This document shows positions 26,155 through 35,487 of a stretch of 64,000 bases of DNA, in pieces. Below the pieces are notes generated by a model. It did not search any database. It worked only from the letters and a program-made list of their open reading frames with translations, and was not told where the DNA came from. Where the stretch lies: positions 62,001 to 126,000 of the forward strand of contig NZ_FXUE01000002.1 of NCBI RefSeq assembly GCF_900182935.1. The letters run 5' to 3'. Position 1 is the first letter of the stretch, and each line of letters opens with the position of its first letter. This DNA comes from Fibrobacter sp. UWB10. Its GTDB lineage: Bacteria; Fibrobacterota; Fibrobacteria; Fibrobacterales; Fibrobacteraceae. The position numbers were made by a program, and so were the translations under genes.

Positions 26155-28944
26155 CTATTTTTGAGAGATGACTTCGACGGTTAATTTGTTGAAGGCGAGT
26201 TTGCCGCCGTCGCGGATTTCGAGTGCCGCGCGGAAGGTTGTGTCGTTTTTCTTGAACGGTTCAAGAACTGGTGTGAATTTGTTCTTGAGTAAGCCTTCGA
26301 CTTCTTCGTCGGTGAATTTGCGCTGGTAGAATACTTGCGGAATGCCAAAGCCACATTGCGGGTTCATGCACACGTAAGCGGCGTGTGTAGCTTCGTTTGC
26401 GCCTTGGCCCGATGTACCGCTGCGGAAACGCAATTGATCGCCACAAACGGGGCAGGGGAGGTTCCTGCGCATGAATTCAAAAACGGTGCGGCCCTTGTCG
26501 GCGCCTTCGCCCCATTTGAGGCGGGCGGCAAAATCAGACCCCTTCTTGCTCTTGAAATCTTGAATCAGCGGCGTTTCGCCGTTAGTAAAGAGTTCGCCTA
26601 TTTCGGTGGTGGTAAGCGTGTGGCCCGCAACGGTTTTGAATAGCGTGAATTTGCAATCGACGCCATCGGTTGCATTGGTGCAGAATAAGGCGTTCTTGTT
26701 TTCTTCGAGAGTGGCGCCGCAAAGCGGACACTTGTATTCTGTTTTCTGTCCGTGGAATTTGCCGTCGCTTTCGAATTCAAACTGAATATTGAAATCTTTA
26801 TCGACTGAAAGCTTTGCTGAAAATTCAGTGCCTTTCTTGCTCTTGAAACCTGAAACAGGTCCGACAGTTTCGCCGGCAAGTAATTTCTTGATTTCGGCGT
26901 GAGCAAGCATCTTGCCTGCCACTGTGTGCCCGAATCGGAATCCACATTCGGTCTTGGGGCACACGTAGCCCCAGGGGGCTACATCGAGCGCGCTCCCGCA
27001 TTTCGGGCATGGAATGCTTTCGGTTACGGTTTCGCGCTCGAACTGGCAGCCGTATCGCGCATGCAAATCGGTGAACAGCTGCTTCACGTATTCAACGATT
27101 CCGTCGCGGAATTCAGCGGGTGCAAGCACGCCTTTTTCGACCTGAGAAAGTTTGTATTCCCATTCGCCTGTCATTTCGGGCGACTTGACTTTTTCATCCA
27201 TCAAGGCGATGACTTCGCGCCCGCGGGCGGTACTCACTAAGTAATTCTTTTGCGCTTCAATGAAGCCGCGTTTCTTGAGTGTTTCGATAATGCCTGCCTG
27301 CGTTGCCGGCGTACCCAAGCCGCGGTCTTTCATAGCTTCGGCAAGTTCTTCGTTTTCGATTTGCTTACCGGCCGTCTTCATGGCGGCAAGGAGCGTTGCC
27401 TCGGTATAGTATTTAGGCTTGCTCTTCTTTTTCTTTTGCAATTCGACGCTATCGAAGGGCGCGCTGTCGCCGGCGTTCCATTCGGGGAATGCTTCGACCA
27501 AATTCGTGATATCGTCGCTGTCGCCTTTGCCTTCGGCGTCCTTGGATTCGGCGTCGCCTTTTTTGCCCTTCGCTTTTTTCTTGTCGTCTTTCGTCTCTTT
27601 GACGAGTGCGCGGAAACCGAGATCTTCGTTGCGCTTGAGCTTCAAACGGAATAATTCTCTCGTCTCTCGTCTCTCGTCTTTCGCCTCAAGAATCACCTCC
27701 ATTTCGTCCCACACGTACGGCTTTAGCCACGCCTGCACAAAGCGTTCCTTGGCCAGGTCGTAAATCTTCTGCTCCATTTCGGGCAAATCGTTTGGAGCTT
27801 CGCCGGTGGGGATAATGGCAAAGTGGTCAGTCACCTTGCTTGAATTGATGAAGACAAAATTTTCATCGAAGGAACGGAAAATCTTTTGCTGCTCGGGGGT
27901 CGCCAATTTTTGCGCGAGGGCGAATGCCTCTTGCTTCATGGTGTCGGGCAGGTACTGCGAATCGGTACGCGGGTATGTCAGCAGTTTCTTTTCGTACAGA
28001 TTCTGGGCGCAATCTAGAACTTGCTGGGCGCTGTATTTAAAACGCTTGTTGCCCTCTTTCTGCAATTCGGTCAGGTCGAATGGTTTTTGCGGAAACTGCT
28101 TTTTCTGCTGGTTATCGATTTTAGCTATAGTCGCTTCGGCAGGAGGAACACAACGCGCTACAACCGAATTCGCTTCCGATTCTTTTTCAAAGACGGCTAC
28201 TTTAAGGTTCGCTTCGCCCTTGGCGTCTTCTTCGCGCTTGACAAATTGGGCCTGGAACCCTTTCCATGTGCCCACGACGCTGTAGTAAAAGAGTTCCTTG
28301 AATTGCTCCACGATGGTGTCGCGTTCTACAATCAAATTGAGTGTAGGCGTTTGCACACGGCCCACTGAAATCATCTTGCCGCGCCCTGCCGTAAGCGTGT
28401 AGGCGCGTGTCGCGTTCAGACCTACCATCCAGTCGGCTCGCTGTCTTAAACGGGCTGCATAACTCAAATTCACGCGTTGGGTGGCATCTTCCAGGTTCTT
28501 CCAGGCTTTGTCCAAGTCCTTGGCTACATAGCTGTTCACCCACAGGCGCTTAATGGTTTTTTGCTTAAAAGAGGGCGTGTAGTCGAGCACTAGGTCAAAA
28601 ATCAAGTTACCTTCGCGGCCGGCATCCGCGCCGTTCACCAGCACGTCAGCCTGCTCCATCATCTGTCGCACCACATTCAGCTGTTTCTTGGTGCTCTCGA
28701 TTTCCATGAGCTTGAACTTTTCAGGGAGCAGGGGCAAATTCGAAAGCCGCCAGCCGCCTTCGAATCCGGGGTAGGCGTCTAACGGTGCAAGGGTAATCAG
28801 GTGACCTACGCACCAGGTAATGCAGTGGTTCTTACCAATCAGGCATCCGTCGCCTTGGGTGAATTTTTCCCCTTCCAACCGCTCCAACATAGGGCGGTAG
28901 TGTTGGTTTGCAACAGACGGTTTTTCGGCGACAAGCAGGATCAC
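26155..28944 (-). CDS. topB: DNA topoisomerase III (type IA)
   Basis: 929-residue type IA topoisomerase that passes single strands to decatenate DNA. TOPRIM motifs are LVAEKPSVAN (1-15) and NGADAGREGNLIF (near 105); GKMISVGRVQTPTL near 190; the active-site Tyr is in LLTYPRTDSQYLP (near 325). E. coli TopB has about 650 residues. The extra length here is a charged low-complexity insert near 425-480 (DDKKKAKGKKGDAE) and a C-terminal array of three modules of about 80 residues. Two of these carry GFKSKKGTEFSAKL / DFKSKKGSDFAARL, with Cys pairs (CPKCG, CPLCG, CPVCG) as in zinc ribbons. The start is GTG, overlapping the stop of the upstream gene by four bases (GTGA). Confidence 0.95.
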   Translation of the reverse strand: MILLVAEKPSVANQHYRPMLERLEGEKFTQGDGCLIGKNHCITWCVGHLITLAPLDAYPGFEGGWRLSNLPLLPEKFKLMEIESTKKQLNVVRQMMEQADVLVNGADAGREGNLIFDLVLDYTPSFKQKTIKRLWVNSYVAKDLDKAWKNLEDATQRVNLSYAARLRQRADWMVGLNATRAYTLTAGRGKMISVGRVQTPTLNLIVERDTIVEQFKELFYYSVVGTWKGFQAQFVKREEDAKGEANLKVAVFEKESEANSVVARCVPPAEATIAKIDNQQKKQFPQKPFDLTELQKEGNKRFKYSAQQVLDCAQNLYEKKLLTYPRTDSQYLPDTMKQEAFALAQKLATPEQQKIFRSFDENFVFINSSKVTDHFAIIPTGEAPNDLPEMEQKIYDLAKERFVQAWLKPYVWDEMEVILEAKDERRETRELFRLKLKRNEDLGFRALVKETKDDKKKAKGKKGDAESKDAEGKGDSDDITNLVEAFPEWNAGDSAPFDSVELQKKKKSKPKYYTEATLLAAMKTAGKQIENEELAEAMKDRGLGTPATQAGIIETLKKRGFIEAQKNYLVSTARGREVIALMDEKVKSPEMTGEWEYKLSQVEKGVLAPAEFRDGIVEYVKQLFTDLHARYGCQFERETVTESIPCPKCGSALDVAPWGYVCPKTECGFRFGHTVAGKMLAHAEIKKLLAGETVGPVSGFKSKKGTEFSAKLSVDKDFNIQFEFESDGKFHGQKTEYKCPLCGATLEENKNALFCTNATDGVDCKFTLFKTVAGHTLTTTEIGELFTNGETPLIQDFKSKKGSDFAARLKWGEGADKGRTVFEFMRRNLPCPVCGDQLRFRSGTSGQGANEATHAAYVCMNPQCGFGIPQVFYQRKFTDEEVEGLLKNKFTPVLEPFKKNDTTFRAALEIRDGGKLAFNKLTVEVISQK
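27654..27688. repeat. Heptanucleotide repeat inside topB
   Basis: Consecutive 7-base units on the + strand: ATTCTCT, CGTCTCT, CGTCTCT, CGTCTTT, CGCCTCA. It encodes the DERRETRE stretch of TopB. Two further units (CGTCTTT, CGTCTCT) lie at 27585-27598. The same heptamer is seen between genes at 60971. Confidence 0.8.
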
Positions 28945-29558
28945 GTTTCAACGTCCAAAAGTGATTTTTCCCAAGATTCCTTGGCGCTACGCAATTTTTT
29001 GAGGGATTCGTCATCGGCGCCGCTGCTGTCTCGTAGGTCCATGAGATCGCGATATCCTTGGGCAAGTTGCTTTGCTTTGGGGTAATCCTGAACTAGAGCC
29101 TCTAGTTCGTTTAGAATGGCTTTATCCGAATAAAGCCTGGCAATCCCTTCGAGCGAATGCAAAATAAAGTCCTCGTGCCGATTTTCTTGCTTGGCGAGTT
29201 TGGCTTCTTCGAATTCCAGGGGCAAAATTTGGTCCACCCATTCGGATTCGGCGGTAAAAAGCTCGTTGTCTTCGACCAGGGCGTCTTTACGTTTGCTCAG
29301 TTCTTGCTGTTTCTTGATGAAAGGCCTGTAAGATTCAATGTCGAGATTTAAACCCTGTTTTTGAATGAAATCCTTCAGGTTTTGCAAATTTGTCTCGGTT
29401 GGGTTGTTCAAAAGGCATTCTTTGAGCACGGCAAGCTGGTCTTTGGGCGGGAGTTTCTTGAAAGATTCGCCTTTCATGCTCACGTCCTTGATTTTTAACC
29501 AAAAAATTCGCGCAAAAATGAGCGCCATTGCTATCGTAAAAAGGGTAGAAATACTCAT
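28941..29558 (-). CDS. Small membrane-anchored helical protein, unknown function
   Basis: 205 residues. One hydrophobic segment at the N-terminus (STLFTIAMALIFARIFWL) is followed by a charged, almost wholly helical body rich in Glu, Lys, Leu and Gln (FIQKQGLNLDIESYRPFIKKQQELSKR as an example region), probably coiled-coil. No motif suggests catalysis. The ATG start has no strong ribosome site. The stop overlaps the topB GTG start in GTGA, so the two are co-translated, but that alone does not prove a link in function. It could be an inner-membrane tether or merely a neighbour. Confidence 0.75.
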   Translation of the reverse strand: MSISTLFTIAMALIFARIFWLKIKDVSMKGESFKKLPPKDQLAVLKECLLNNPTETNLQNLKDFIQKQGLNLDIESYRPFIKKQQELSKRKDALVEDNELFTAESEWVDQILPLEFEEAKLAKQENRHEDFILHSLEGIARLYSDKAILNELEALVQDYPKAKQLAQGYRDLMDLRDSSGADDESLKKLRSAKESWEKSLLDVET

Positions 29559-29700
29559 TATGGGCCATTATTTAGAAAAATGTAAGGAACTGTTCCGGCC
29601 GCAAGTTAAAAATAAGTGTTTTATGGCACGAAGTTTCAGCAAACGGTTTTTTTAAACGAATTTTCACAATAAAAAGTTAATAAAAGTCAAAAAAAAGGTG

Positions 29701-29708
29701 TATATTTA
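29701..29708 (+). promoter_or_regulatory. TATATTTA promoter box of the fibro-slime gene
   Basis: A TATATTT element preceded by an A-rich tract lies about 50 bases before the ATG at 29758. The 199-base gap between the divergent genes here contains no other clear signal. Confidence 0.45.
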
Positions 29709-29757
29709 AGATGGAATATTCTAAACCTATAATTATGGGTAAGGCGATTGGATTATT

Positions 29758-32535
29758 ATGAAATTGAATACTGTTAAGCGATTGGCACTTAGTGCGACTA
29801 TCTGTGGACTTGTTGGGGCTATGTCCTCTCAGGCTGAGGTGGCTGATAACCAGAGAGAATTGGATATCATTATTCGAGACTTTCCGGTAACACATCCGGA
29901 CTTTGAAAATTTCCAGGAAGAAGCGCATAATAGTATTTATAACGGTGGCAAAAAGAGTGGCGGAAGGACTATTGGTAGGTATCCGGATACTTGGCATGTC
30001 TCGTATACGTCTAATGCGGAATGGTCCACTCGTCGTAGTAATGACGCTCTTTTCGGCTGCGGTAACACGCAGACTCCTGAACTTGGTATTGCGGTTGGTG
30101 TGAATGGCTATCCGCATGATTTGATGTCTACATCTGGTGCTTTTTCGACAATGCCTGACTACGTGCTGGCTTTGGTCGATAATTCCGGTTATGCTTGGTA
30201 TGGCGAATTCAAGGATTGCCAATACGATGCTAAATTGAACCCGCTTGGCCTTAAGGTGATGCGCGGCTTGGTGACCGATCTTTGTTCCGATGCTTCTGGC
30301 ACGTGGTCCGCAAACTTGGCTGACGACAAAAAGACTTGCTCGGGTACAAAGGTTTGTAAGACCCACTCTTGGTCCCAGATTGTCTATACGACTCCGGGCA
30401 TGGTGGAACAGAAATTGTATTTCCCGCCTGACCTCACTGACTGTGACGCAAACAATAACTGCGCCCTTGATATTTATGAGCCGGTGATTACAAGAGCTAG
30501 ATTTGCTTGCGACAACCAGTATTTCGAACAGTGGTATACTGATGTTGAGGGCATGAACAAGCGTACGAACACGACTTTGATCCTGGACCAGGATGCTACT
30601 GAACCGGCATATTTTGAAATTGATAAGAACTGGAACAATGGTGGCTATTTCCCGCTCGATAGCATTACGGAAGATGGCAAGTTCCAGTGGGTTTCTCAAA
30701 AGCCGTTGTTCCCGAACCAGTATGGCCCTCAGAGCCTTTCGATTTTCTGCCCGCCCTATGCATACCAGTGGGCTGACACCCAGACTGACTTTATGGGTGA
30801 AAATACCGAGTCTCTTTGTAATGCATGGTTAGGTGCAGGTGGTCCTAGAAGCGAAAATGCTGCCATTGATGCAGCTCTTGGAGTAGCGGGCAAGCCGAAC
30901 AACATTGGTCTTCGCCATTTGCGCAACTACGGCTTTACCATGATGGGTGTTGCCAAGTTCAAGTACAAGAAGGGCCAGCACGAAGTCTTTAAGTTCACCG
31001 GTGACGATGACATGTGGATCTTTGTGGATGGCGTGTTGGTGGTTGACTTGGGTGGTACTCACCTTGCTGCTGCAGGTACGGCCGATATGGACTACCTGGC
31101 TGCAAACATGCATGGCTGCCGTCAGGGCGATCCGATGCAAGACTCCTGTGCAGCAAAGCTTGGTCCTGATGGTACCTGGCTGCACGATTCTTGGCACTAT
31201 TTGCACTTCTTCTATGCGGACCGTCAGTCTGATGGTTCTAACCTGCGTATCCGTAGCTCGCTTTCTGAACTGGCTCCGTCCCGTTACGGTCAGCCGGCTG
31301 TGAGCAAGGTGCTTGCAAAGCTTGACTCTGCAGGTAACCAGACCGTGACCATGTACTTGAACACCACTCTGGATCAAGCAACCATTGCAAATATTGCCAC
31401 GAATGGAACTACTCAACCGCCAATTCTTGTGATGCGTTCTGTGACGGATCCTGCGACTGGTATCAAGAAAACCGAGGTTTACGGCTATTACGTTACAAGC
31501 ATCGAAGAAATTGCTAGTCAGGGCGCTTCTGGTGTGCAGTACAACTTTACAGGTGTCCTGAAGGATATCAACGGCAATATCGTTGAAAACCAGATTATTG
31601 TGGGTGGCGATAAGGTTGCGTTCAACTTCCCGTATGACCAGGATGCTGTGAATAGTGATGAATACAAACAGCAAAAGGCTGATTATGCCGCTTATGGTAT
31701 CGATGAAGCTACATGGAAAGTTATGCTTCAATGGAACCTGGCTGTAAAGTACAAGGTGACCTCTTCTTCGGGTAAGTCTGTGGTCGGTTTCCCGGATACT
31801 CCGGAAGATTGGTCTGATGTGATCTTCAAGGCTCCGACTCAGGGTTCTCCGTTCGTGATGGACTCTGCAATTACCCGTCCGGACTTTACCACTCAGGCAA
31901 CCATTCTTACCAATATTGCTGAAAGTCATGATGGCGAATTGCCGAAGAACTACACGGCTGACCTGTTGTTCACCTCTGTGCCGAGTGGCGTGGGTAAGAA
32001 CAATAACCCGCTCGCATTGACTAACGAAGAAAAGAAGGCCTTCTCGCAGTCTACTCCGGAAGGTGGCTCTAACCCCTATACAACGCCTTATGTGGGTGGC
32101 CAGCAGTCTGTAACTTCGATGTGCTATTCGAATGGTACGGAAAGTTGCTTCAGCGTGTCTTATCCGGTGATGGGCCCGTTCCGCATTAACGTGCGCGTGT
32201 TCGACCACTTGGGCCACTTTGTGAGCCAGTACCAGGAAACCATGGACGAAGCTAAGTTACATGCCGCTTTGGGCCAGGGCAAGGTTGAACCGGGTTGCGG
32301 TGATGCATTGCTTTATGGCGAAACGGGTGCCGGTTTGATTACCATTAAGATGTATCCGGTGTCTCAGTCTGGTAGAGAAGTGGGAACTGGTCCTTACATT
32401 TATCAGGTGACCTTCGTTCAGGAAGCCTACACGGCTTGCATTAAGGAAGGCGCATCTGCTTGGCCGCATACACTTTACTACTCTCGTACGTTTGAAACCT
32501 ACAGACGTGGTTACAAGCGCGCATCGACCAAGTAA
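29758..32535 (+). CDS. Fibro-slime domain protein, secreted
   Basis: 925 residues with a signal peptide (LSATICGLVGAMSSQAE). The fibro-slime domain, a PA14-like fold first noted in Fibrobacter and slime moulds, occupies about 380-515: GMTMMGVAKFKYKKG-type entry, HEVFKFTGDDDMWIFVDGVL, VVDLGGTH, and HDSWHYLHFFYADRQSDGSNLRI. Such proteins are secreted, and some Fibrobacter members bind cellulose and are implicated in adhesion. The C-terminal 400 residues are beta-rich with no recognised domain. The basic C-terminus (YRRGYKRASTK) may be part of a sorting signal. A strong bidirectional terminator follows. Confidence 0.92.
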   Translation: MKLNTVKRLALSATICGLVGAMSSQAEVADNQRELDIIIRDFPVTHPDFENFQEEAHNSIYNGGKKSGGRTIGRYPDTWHVSYTSNAEWSTRRSNDALFGCGNTQTPELGIAVGVNGYPHDLMSTSGAFSTMPDYVLALVDNSGYAWYGEFKDCQYDAKLNPLGLKVMRGLVTDLCSDASGTWSANLADDKKTCSGTKVCKTHSWSQIVYTTPGMVEQKLYFPPDLTDCDANNNCALDIYEPVITRARFACDNQYFEQWYTDVEGMNKRTNTTLILDQDATEPAYFEIDKNWNNGGYFPLDSITEDGKFQWVSQKPLFPNQYGPQSLSIFCPPYAYQWADTQTDFMGENTESLCNAWLGAGGPRSENAAIDAALGVAGKPNNIGLRHLRNYGFTMMGVAKFKYKKGQHEVFKFTGDDDMWIFVDGVLVVDLGGTHLAAAGTADMDYLAANMHGCRQGDPMQDSCAAKLGPDGTWLHDSWHYLHFFYADRQSDGSNLRIRSSLSELAPSRYGQPAVSKVLAKLDSAGNQTVTMYLNTTLDQATIANIATNGTTQPPILVMRSVTDPATGIKKTEVYGYYVTSIEEIASQGASGVQYNFTGVLKDINGNIVENQIIVGGDKVAFNFPYDQDAVNSDEYKQQKADYAAYGIDEATWKVMLQWNLAVKYKVTSSSGKSVVGFPDTPEDWSDVIFKAPTQGSPFVMDSAITRPDFTTQATILTNIAESHDGELPKNYTADLLFTSVPSGVGKNNNPLALTNEEKKAFSQSTPEGGSNPYTTPYVGGQQSVTSMCYSNGTESCFSVSYPVMGPFRINVRVFDHLGHFVSQYQETMDEAKLHAALGQGKVEPGCGDALLYGETGAGLITIKMYPVSQSGREVGTGPYIYQVTFVQEAYTACIKEGASAWPHTLYYSRTFETYRRGYKRASTK

Positions 32536-32560
32536 TTTGGAAATCGCTTAAAAGAATTTT

Positions 32561-32592
32561 CCCGCGGGTTTTAAAACCGGCGGGATTTTTTT
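32561..32592. terminator. Bidirectional terminator between fibro-slime and MtaB-type genes
   Basis: CCCGC and GCGGG close an inner AAAACC/GGTTTT stem; ATTTTTTT follows on the + strand and AAAATTC lies on the other side. Confidence 0.85.
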
Positions 32593-32632
32593 ATAGATAA
32601 CGAAAGAATGGCTTTCTTAGGGCCCGATTAGG

Positions 32633-33889
32633 TTAATCGATAATGTTGCCAATGAGGGCGAAGGGTTCGGCGGCAGCGATGCTGACGGTGAATCGTTCGC
32701 CCGGCTGTAGCGGTTTTTCGCTGGTGATAGCTACCGGGCGGTAGGCGGCGTTTCGGGCGATGTAGGTGCCCTTGCGGTAGCCGGGCTTTTCGATAACCAC
32801 GGTTTCGGTGGTGCTTACCCAACGGGCGTTATTTTCAGTCGCGATGCGTTGGAAGGCTTCGGCAAGGGCGGCAGAACGAAAGTGCTTGACTTCGTCGGGA
32901 ACGGCGCCGGCCATGTTGTAGGCGGGCGTGTTCGGGCGCGTCACAAAGCGCGTGATGTTGCAAACTGTCGGACGCGTCTTTTCGAGAATGTTGAGCGTAT
33001 CCTGAAAATCTTGTTCGGTTTCGCCCGGGAATCCGACAATCAAGTCGGTGCTGAGCGTGAATAGCGGGAACTTGTTGAACGCTTCGGCAAGCATCACGTA
33101 GTCGTCTGCAGAATGCTTGCGGTTCATTGCCTTGAGAATGTTTTCGCTTCCGCTTTGCACGGGCAGGTGAATGAATTTGTAGACGCGGTCGTCTTCAAAA
33201 CATTTTAAGAGATCGTCCAGATACTGCATCATGTGGCGTGGGTTACCCATGCCAAGGCGCATCTTGTAATTGCCCGGGACTTCAGCCAGAATCTGTTGAA
33301 CGAGTTCAGCGAGGTTGGTGCCGGTGTCGAATCCGTAGCAACCGCAGTCTTGGCCTGTCAACTGGATTTCAACGCATCCGTCGCTTACGAGGCTTTTTAC
33401 TTGTTGCACGATGTCTGCGGCAGGGTAGCTATGCAAACGCCCTTTCACGAGCCTTGTAGAGCAATATGCGCATGCATCCAGACAACCTTCTTCGATGTTG
33501 ACTATCCCCACCAGCGGTGATTCTCGCAGGGGGGTCCCACGAGGGGCCGCCGACCCGAGCTCCTTTAGGCTAGTGAATACGACCTTATCGGAAATCTTGG
33601 CGGCTTCTTCTCTAAAGTCTTTCGGGGCGCAGCCCGTAATGAATATCTTGGCGTCGGGGGCAGCGCTTAATGCTTCGCGCAACAACTTAAGTGCGCCGGC
33701 ATTCCCTTTCACGGTGCAGACGTTCAGCACGAATGCTGCGGGCTTCTCAGACGTTTTCGATTCGGGCATTCCGAAGACAACGTGGTATTCGCTTGCAAAT
33801 GCCCTTGCAATTTTTTCGCCATCGCCAAAGTTGGCTGCGCAACCTTGGCTAATTACAGCGAGTAGCGGCTTTTCGTTGGAGTAATCCAC
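32633..33889 (-). CDS. tRNA methylthiotransferase, archaeal/eukaryal (e-MtaB/CDKAL1) type
   Basis: 418-residue radical-SAM enzyme expected to add a methylthio group to t6A37 of tRNA. The N-terminal UPF0004 domain has its three cluster cysteines (QGCAANFGD, NVCTVK, ITGCAPK). The radical-SAM motif is CLDACAYC near 135. KGRLHSYP, EIQLTGQDCGCYGFDTGTNL and MRLGMGNP follow; this combination, with CTVK rather than the bacterial CTVT/CAVR, matches the archaeal/eukaryal subfamily better than bacterial MiaB, RimO or YqeV. A short TRAM-like end (GTYIARNAAYRP onward) completes it. It starts four bases after the SpoIID-type gene stop, so they form one unit. Subfamily assignment is from memory of motifs and should be tested by a tree. 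Confidence 0.85.
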   Translation of the reverse strand: MDYSNEKPLLAVISQGCAANFGDGEKIARAFASEYHVVFGMPESKTSEKPAAFVLNVCTVKGNAGALKLLREALSAAPDAKIFITGCAPKDFREEAAKISDKVVFTSLKELGSAAPRGTPLRESPLVGIVNIEEGCLDACAYCSTRLVKGRLHSYPAADIVQQVKSLVSDGCVEIQLTGQDCGCYGFDTGTNLAELVQQILAEVPGNYKMRLGMGNPRHMMQYLDDLLKCFEDDRVYKFIHLPVQSGSENILKAMNRKHSADDYVMLAEAFNKFPLFTLSTDLIVGFPGETEQDFQDTLNILEKTRPTVCNITRFVTRPNTPAYNMAGAVPDEVKHFRSAALAEAFQRIATENNARWVSTTETVVIEKPGYRKGTYIARNAAYRPVAITSEKPLQPGERFTVSIAAAEPFALIGNIID

Positions 33890-33893
33890 GCGC

Positions 33894-35447
33894 TTACCGC
33901 TCGAATTTTTCCAGAGTGATTCCCTGGTAGTAATGACTCAAGATTTCTTGATAGCTTTGCCCGGCCTGCGCACGAGCCCGCACTCCCATTTGGCACATGC
34001 CCACGCCGTGCCCAAATCCGGTGCCGGTAAGCAACCATTCCTTACCTTCTTTTTTCACGGTAAAGAAAGAGGAGGGGAGTATGGTTCCCGCCTTCTTGAA
34101 CAGCCAGCGGGTGCGATCGGTTTGCACGTCGAAATGTCCCCTGTCTGTTTCGACGCGGAGTGTCAAAATGCGTCCGCTCTTGAGATTGTCTTTAATCTTG
34201 ATGGATTTGACTTTCTTGAAGTCTTTTCCGTCTGCAGTACTGAATGTCGCCTTCGCTTCGGTGGCGTTTGTCTTGAACAACTTTGCGATTTCTTTGTCGG
34301 CGAAGCGGCGTTCCCACTTAGTATAGCTGGATTCATCGCACCAGGGCTTTCCATTCGGGCGCTTGTCCGGAACAGACTTTAAGTACGGAAGGTCTGCGCG
34401 GTTCCAAGTGGCAAGCGTTTCAGTGACGCCGCCGCAAGTGGAATGGTAGTAGGCGATAATGAATTCGCCACCGTAAGTCATCACGACACCTGCGGTAGCC
34501 TTGACGGCTGCATCGGTCAACGGTGTTGCCGATTCCAGGCCCTTATAGACCTGGTCCTTGGTGTCGGCGTAAACGTCAAAGCCCATGGATTCGCGGCTGT
34601 TAAAATGTTTGTATGCGTAAGTGCGGGCGGCAACGGCTTGTGCCTTTAAAGCTTCGATACGGCTGGAATCGAGCTTGCCAATTTCGTAGGGAATTACACC
34701 GCGCAAGTAGTCTTCGACATCGACCGAATTGATGGCGTCGAGCTTGCCGTTTGTGGTGCGGAACATGACGCTGCCGGGGTAGCATGCCCTGCCGAGACTC
34801 TTTTTATCGGGGGCGACGGCGAGGCATCCGCCGTCTTCGCTGTTGAATTCGTGTGCGATGTCTTCGGTGGAATTGCCGTCGGCTTCGAAGCGGACCATGT
34901 TACCGCGTGGAGTGACGCGTACGGTTTCGCCTTGGTAATTGATGTAGAGTTCTTTGACTCCCGTGAAAATCCCTACACGAAGCGGACGGTTCAAGTCCTC
35001 GGGAATCTGCATGTCTTCAAATCGGACGGTATCATTTGTTGCAGAGCTTGTTACGGTCGTTGCCGCGGGTTTTGCTGGAGTAGCGGGCTTTGCCGGAACG
35101 GCAGGTGCTTCGGGCATGGGCGGCAAGTAACTGTCTGCAATGTCCTTGGCAGACTTGTTCTTTACGGGTAGCGGTTTATTTTGCTTCGCTTGCTGAACAG
35201 GTTCTTTTGCCTTCGGACTTTCTGTCTTGACGTTTGCTTTTTTTGAAGATGCGGTGTCCGCTGTATTTTCGGTTCCGGTAGTAGTTTCTTCAATAGGGAC
35301 GAAATTTACAGGCCCTTCAGGAATATCTTCGGCGGTCGCCGGCACTTCCGTACTTTGCACATCGTCGGGCAAGTCGAAGTCATCGTCTGCAAAAGCAAAC
35401 GAAATCCCGAAAGTAAGTGCAAAGAACAGTGGAAGTTTAAAGGACAT
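33894..35447 (-). CDS. SpoIID/LytB-domain secreted protein
   Basis: 517 residues from the ATG at 35447, which gives a proper signal peptide (KLPLFFALTFGISFAFA). An acidic and then Lys/Pro-rich linker fills about 20-140. The SpoIID/LytB domain spans about 170-510: VRVTPRGNM, VEDYLRGVIPYEI, KAQAVAARTYAYKH, FIIAYYHSTCGGVTE and GFGHGVGMCQMGVRARAQAG. In spore formers SpoIID is a lytic transglycosylase on denuded glycan strands; in Gram-negative bacteria the domain is linked with peptidoglycan remodelling. A TATAAT box lies about 12-17 bases upstream of the start. Confidence 0.92.
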   Translation of the reverse strand: MSFKLPLFFALTFGISFAFADDDFDLPDDVQSTEVPATAEDIPEGPVNFVPIEETTTGTENTADTASSKKANVKTESPKAKEPVQQAKQNKPLPVKNKSAKDIADSYLPPMPEAPAVPAKPATPAKPAATTVTSSATNDTVRFEDMQIPEDLNRPLRVGIFTGVKELYINYQGETVRVTPRGNMVRFEADGNSTEDIAHEFNSEDGGCLAVAPDKKSLGRACYPGSVMFRTTNGKLDAINSVDVEDYLRGVIPYEIGKLDSSRIEALKAQAVAARTYAYKHFNSRESMGFDVYADTKDQVYKGLESATPLTDAAVKATAGVVMTYGGEFIIAYYHSTCGGVTETLATWNRADLPYLKSVPDKRPNGKPWCDESSYTKWERRFADKEIAKLFKTNATEAKATFSTADGKDFKKVKSIKIKDNLKSGRILTLRVETDRGHFDVQTDRTRWLFKKAGTILPSSFFTVKKEGKEWLLTGTGFGHGVGMCQMGVRARAQAGQSYQEILSHYYQGITLEKFER

Positions 35448-35487
35448 TACTTGTGTAATTATACAAATTATTCTTTGACAAAAAAGG

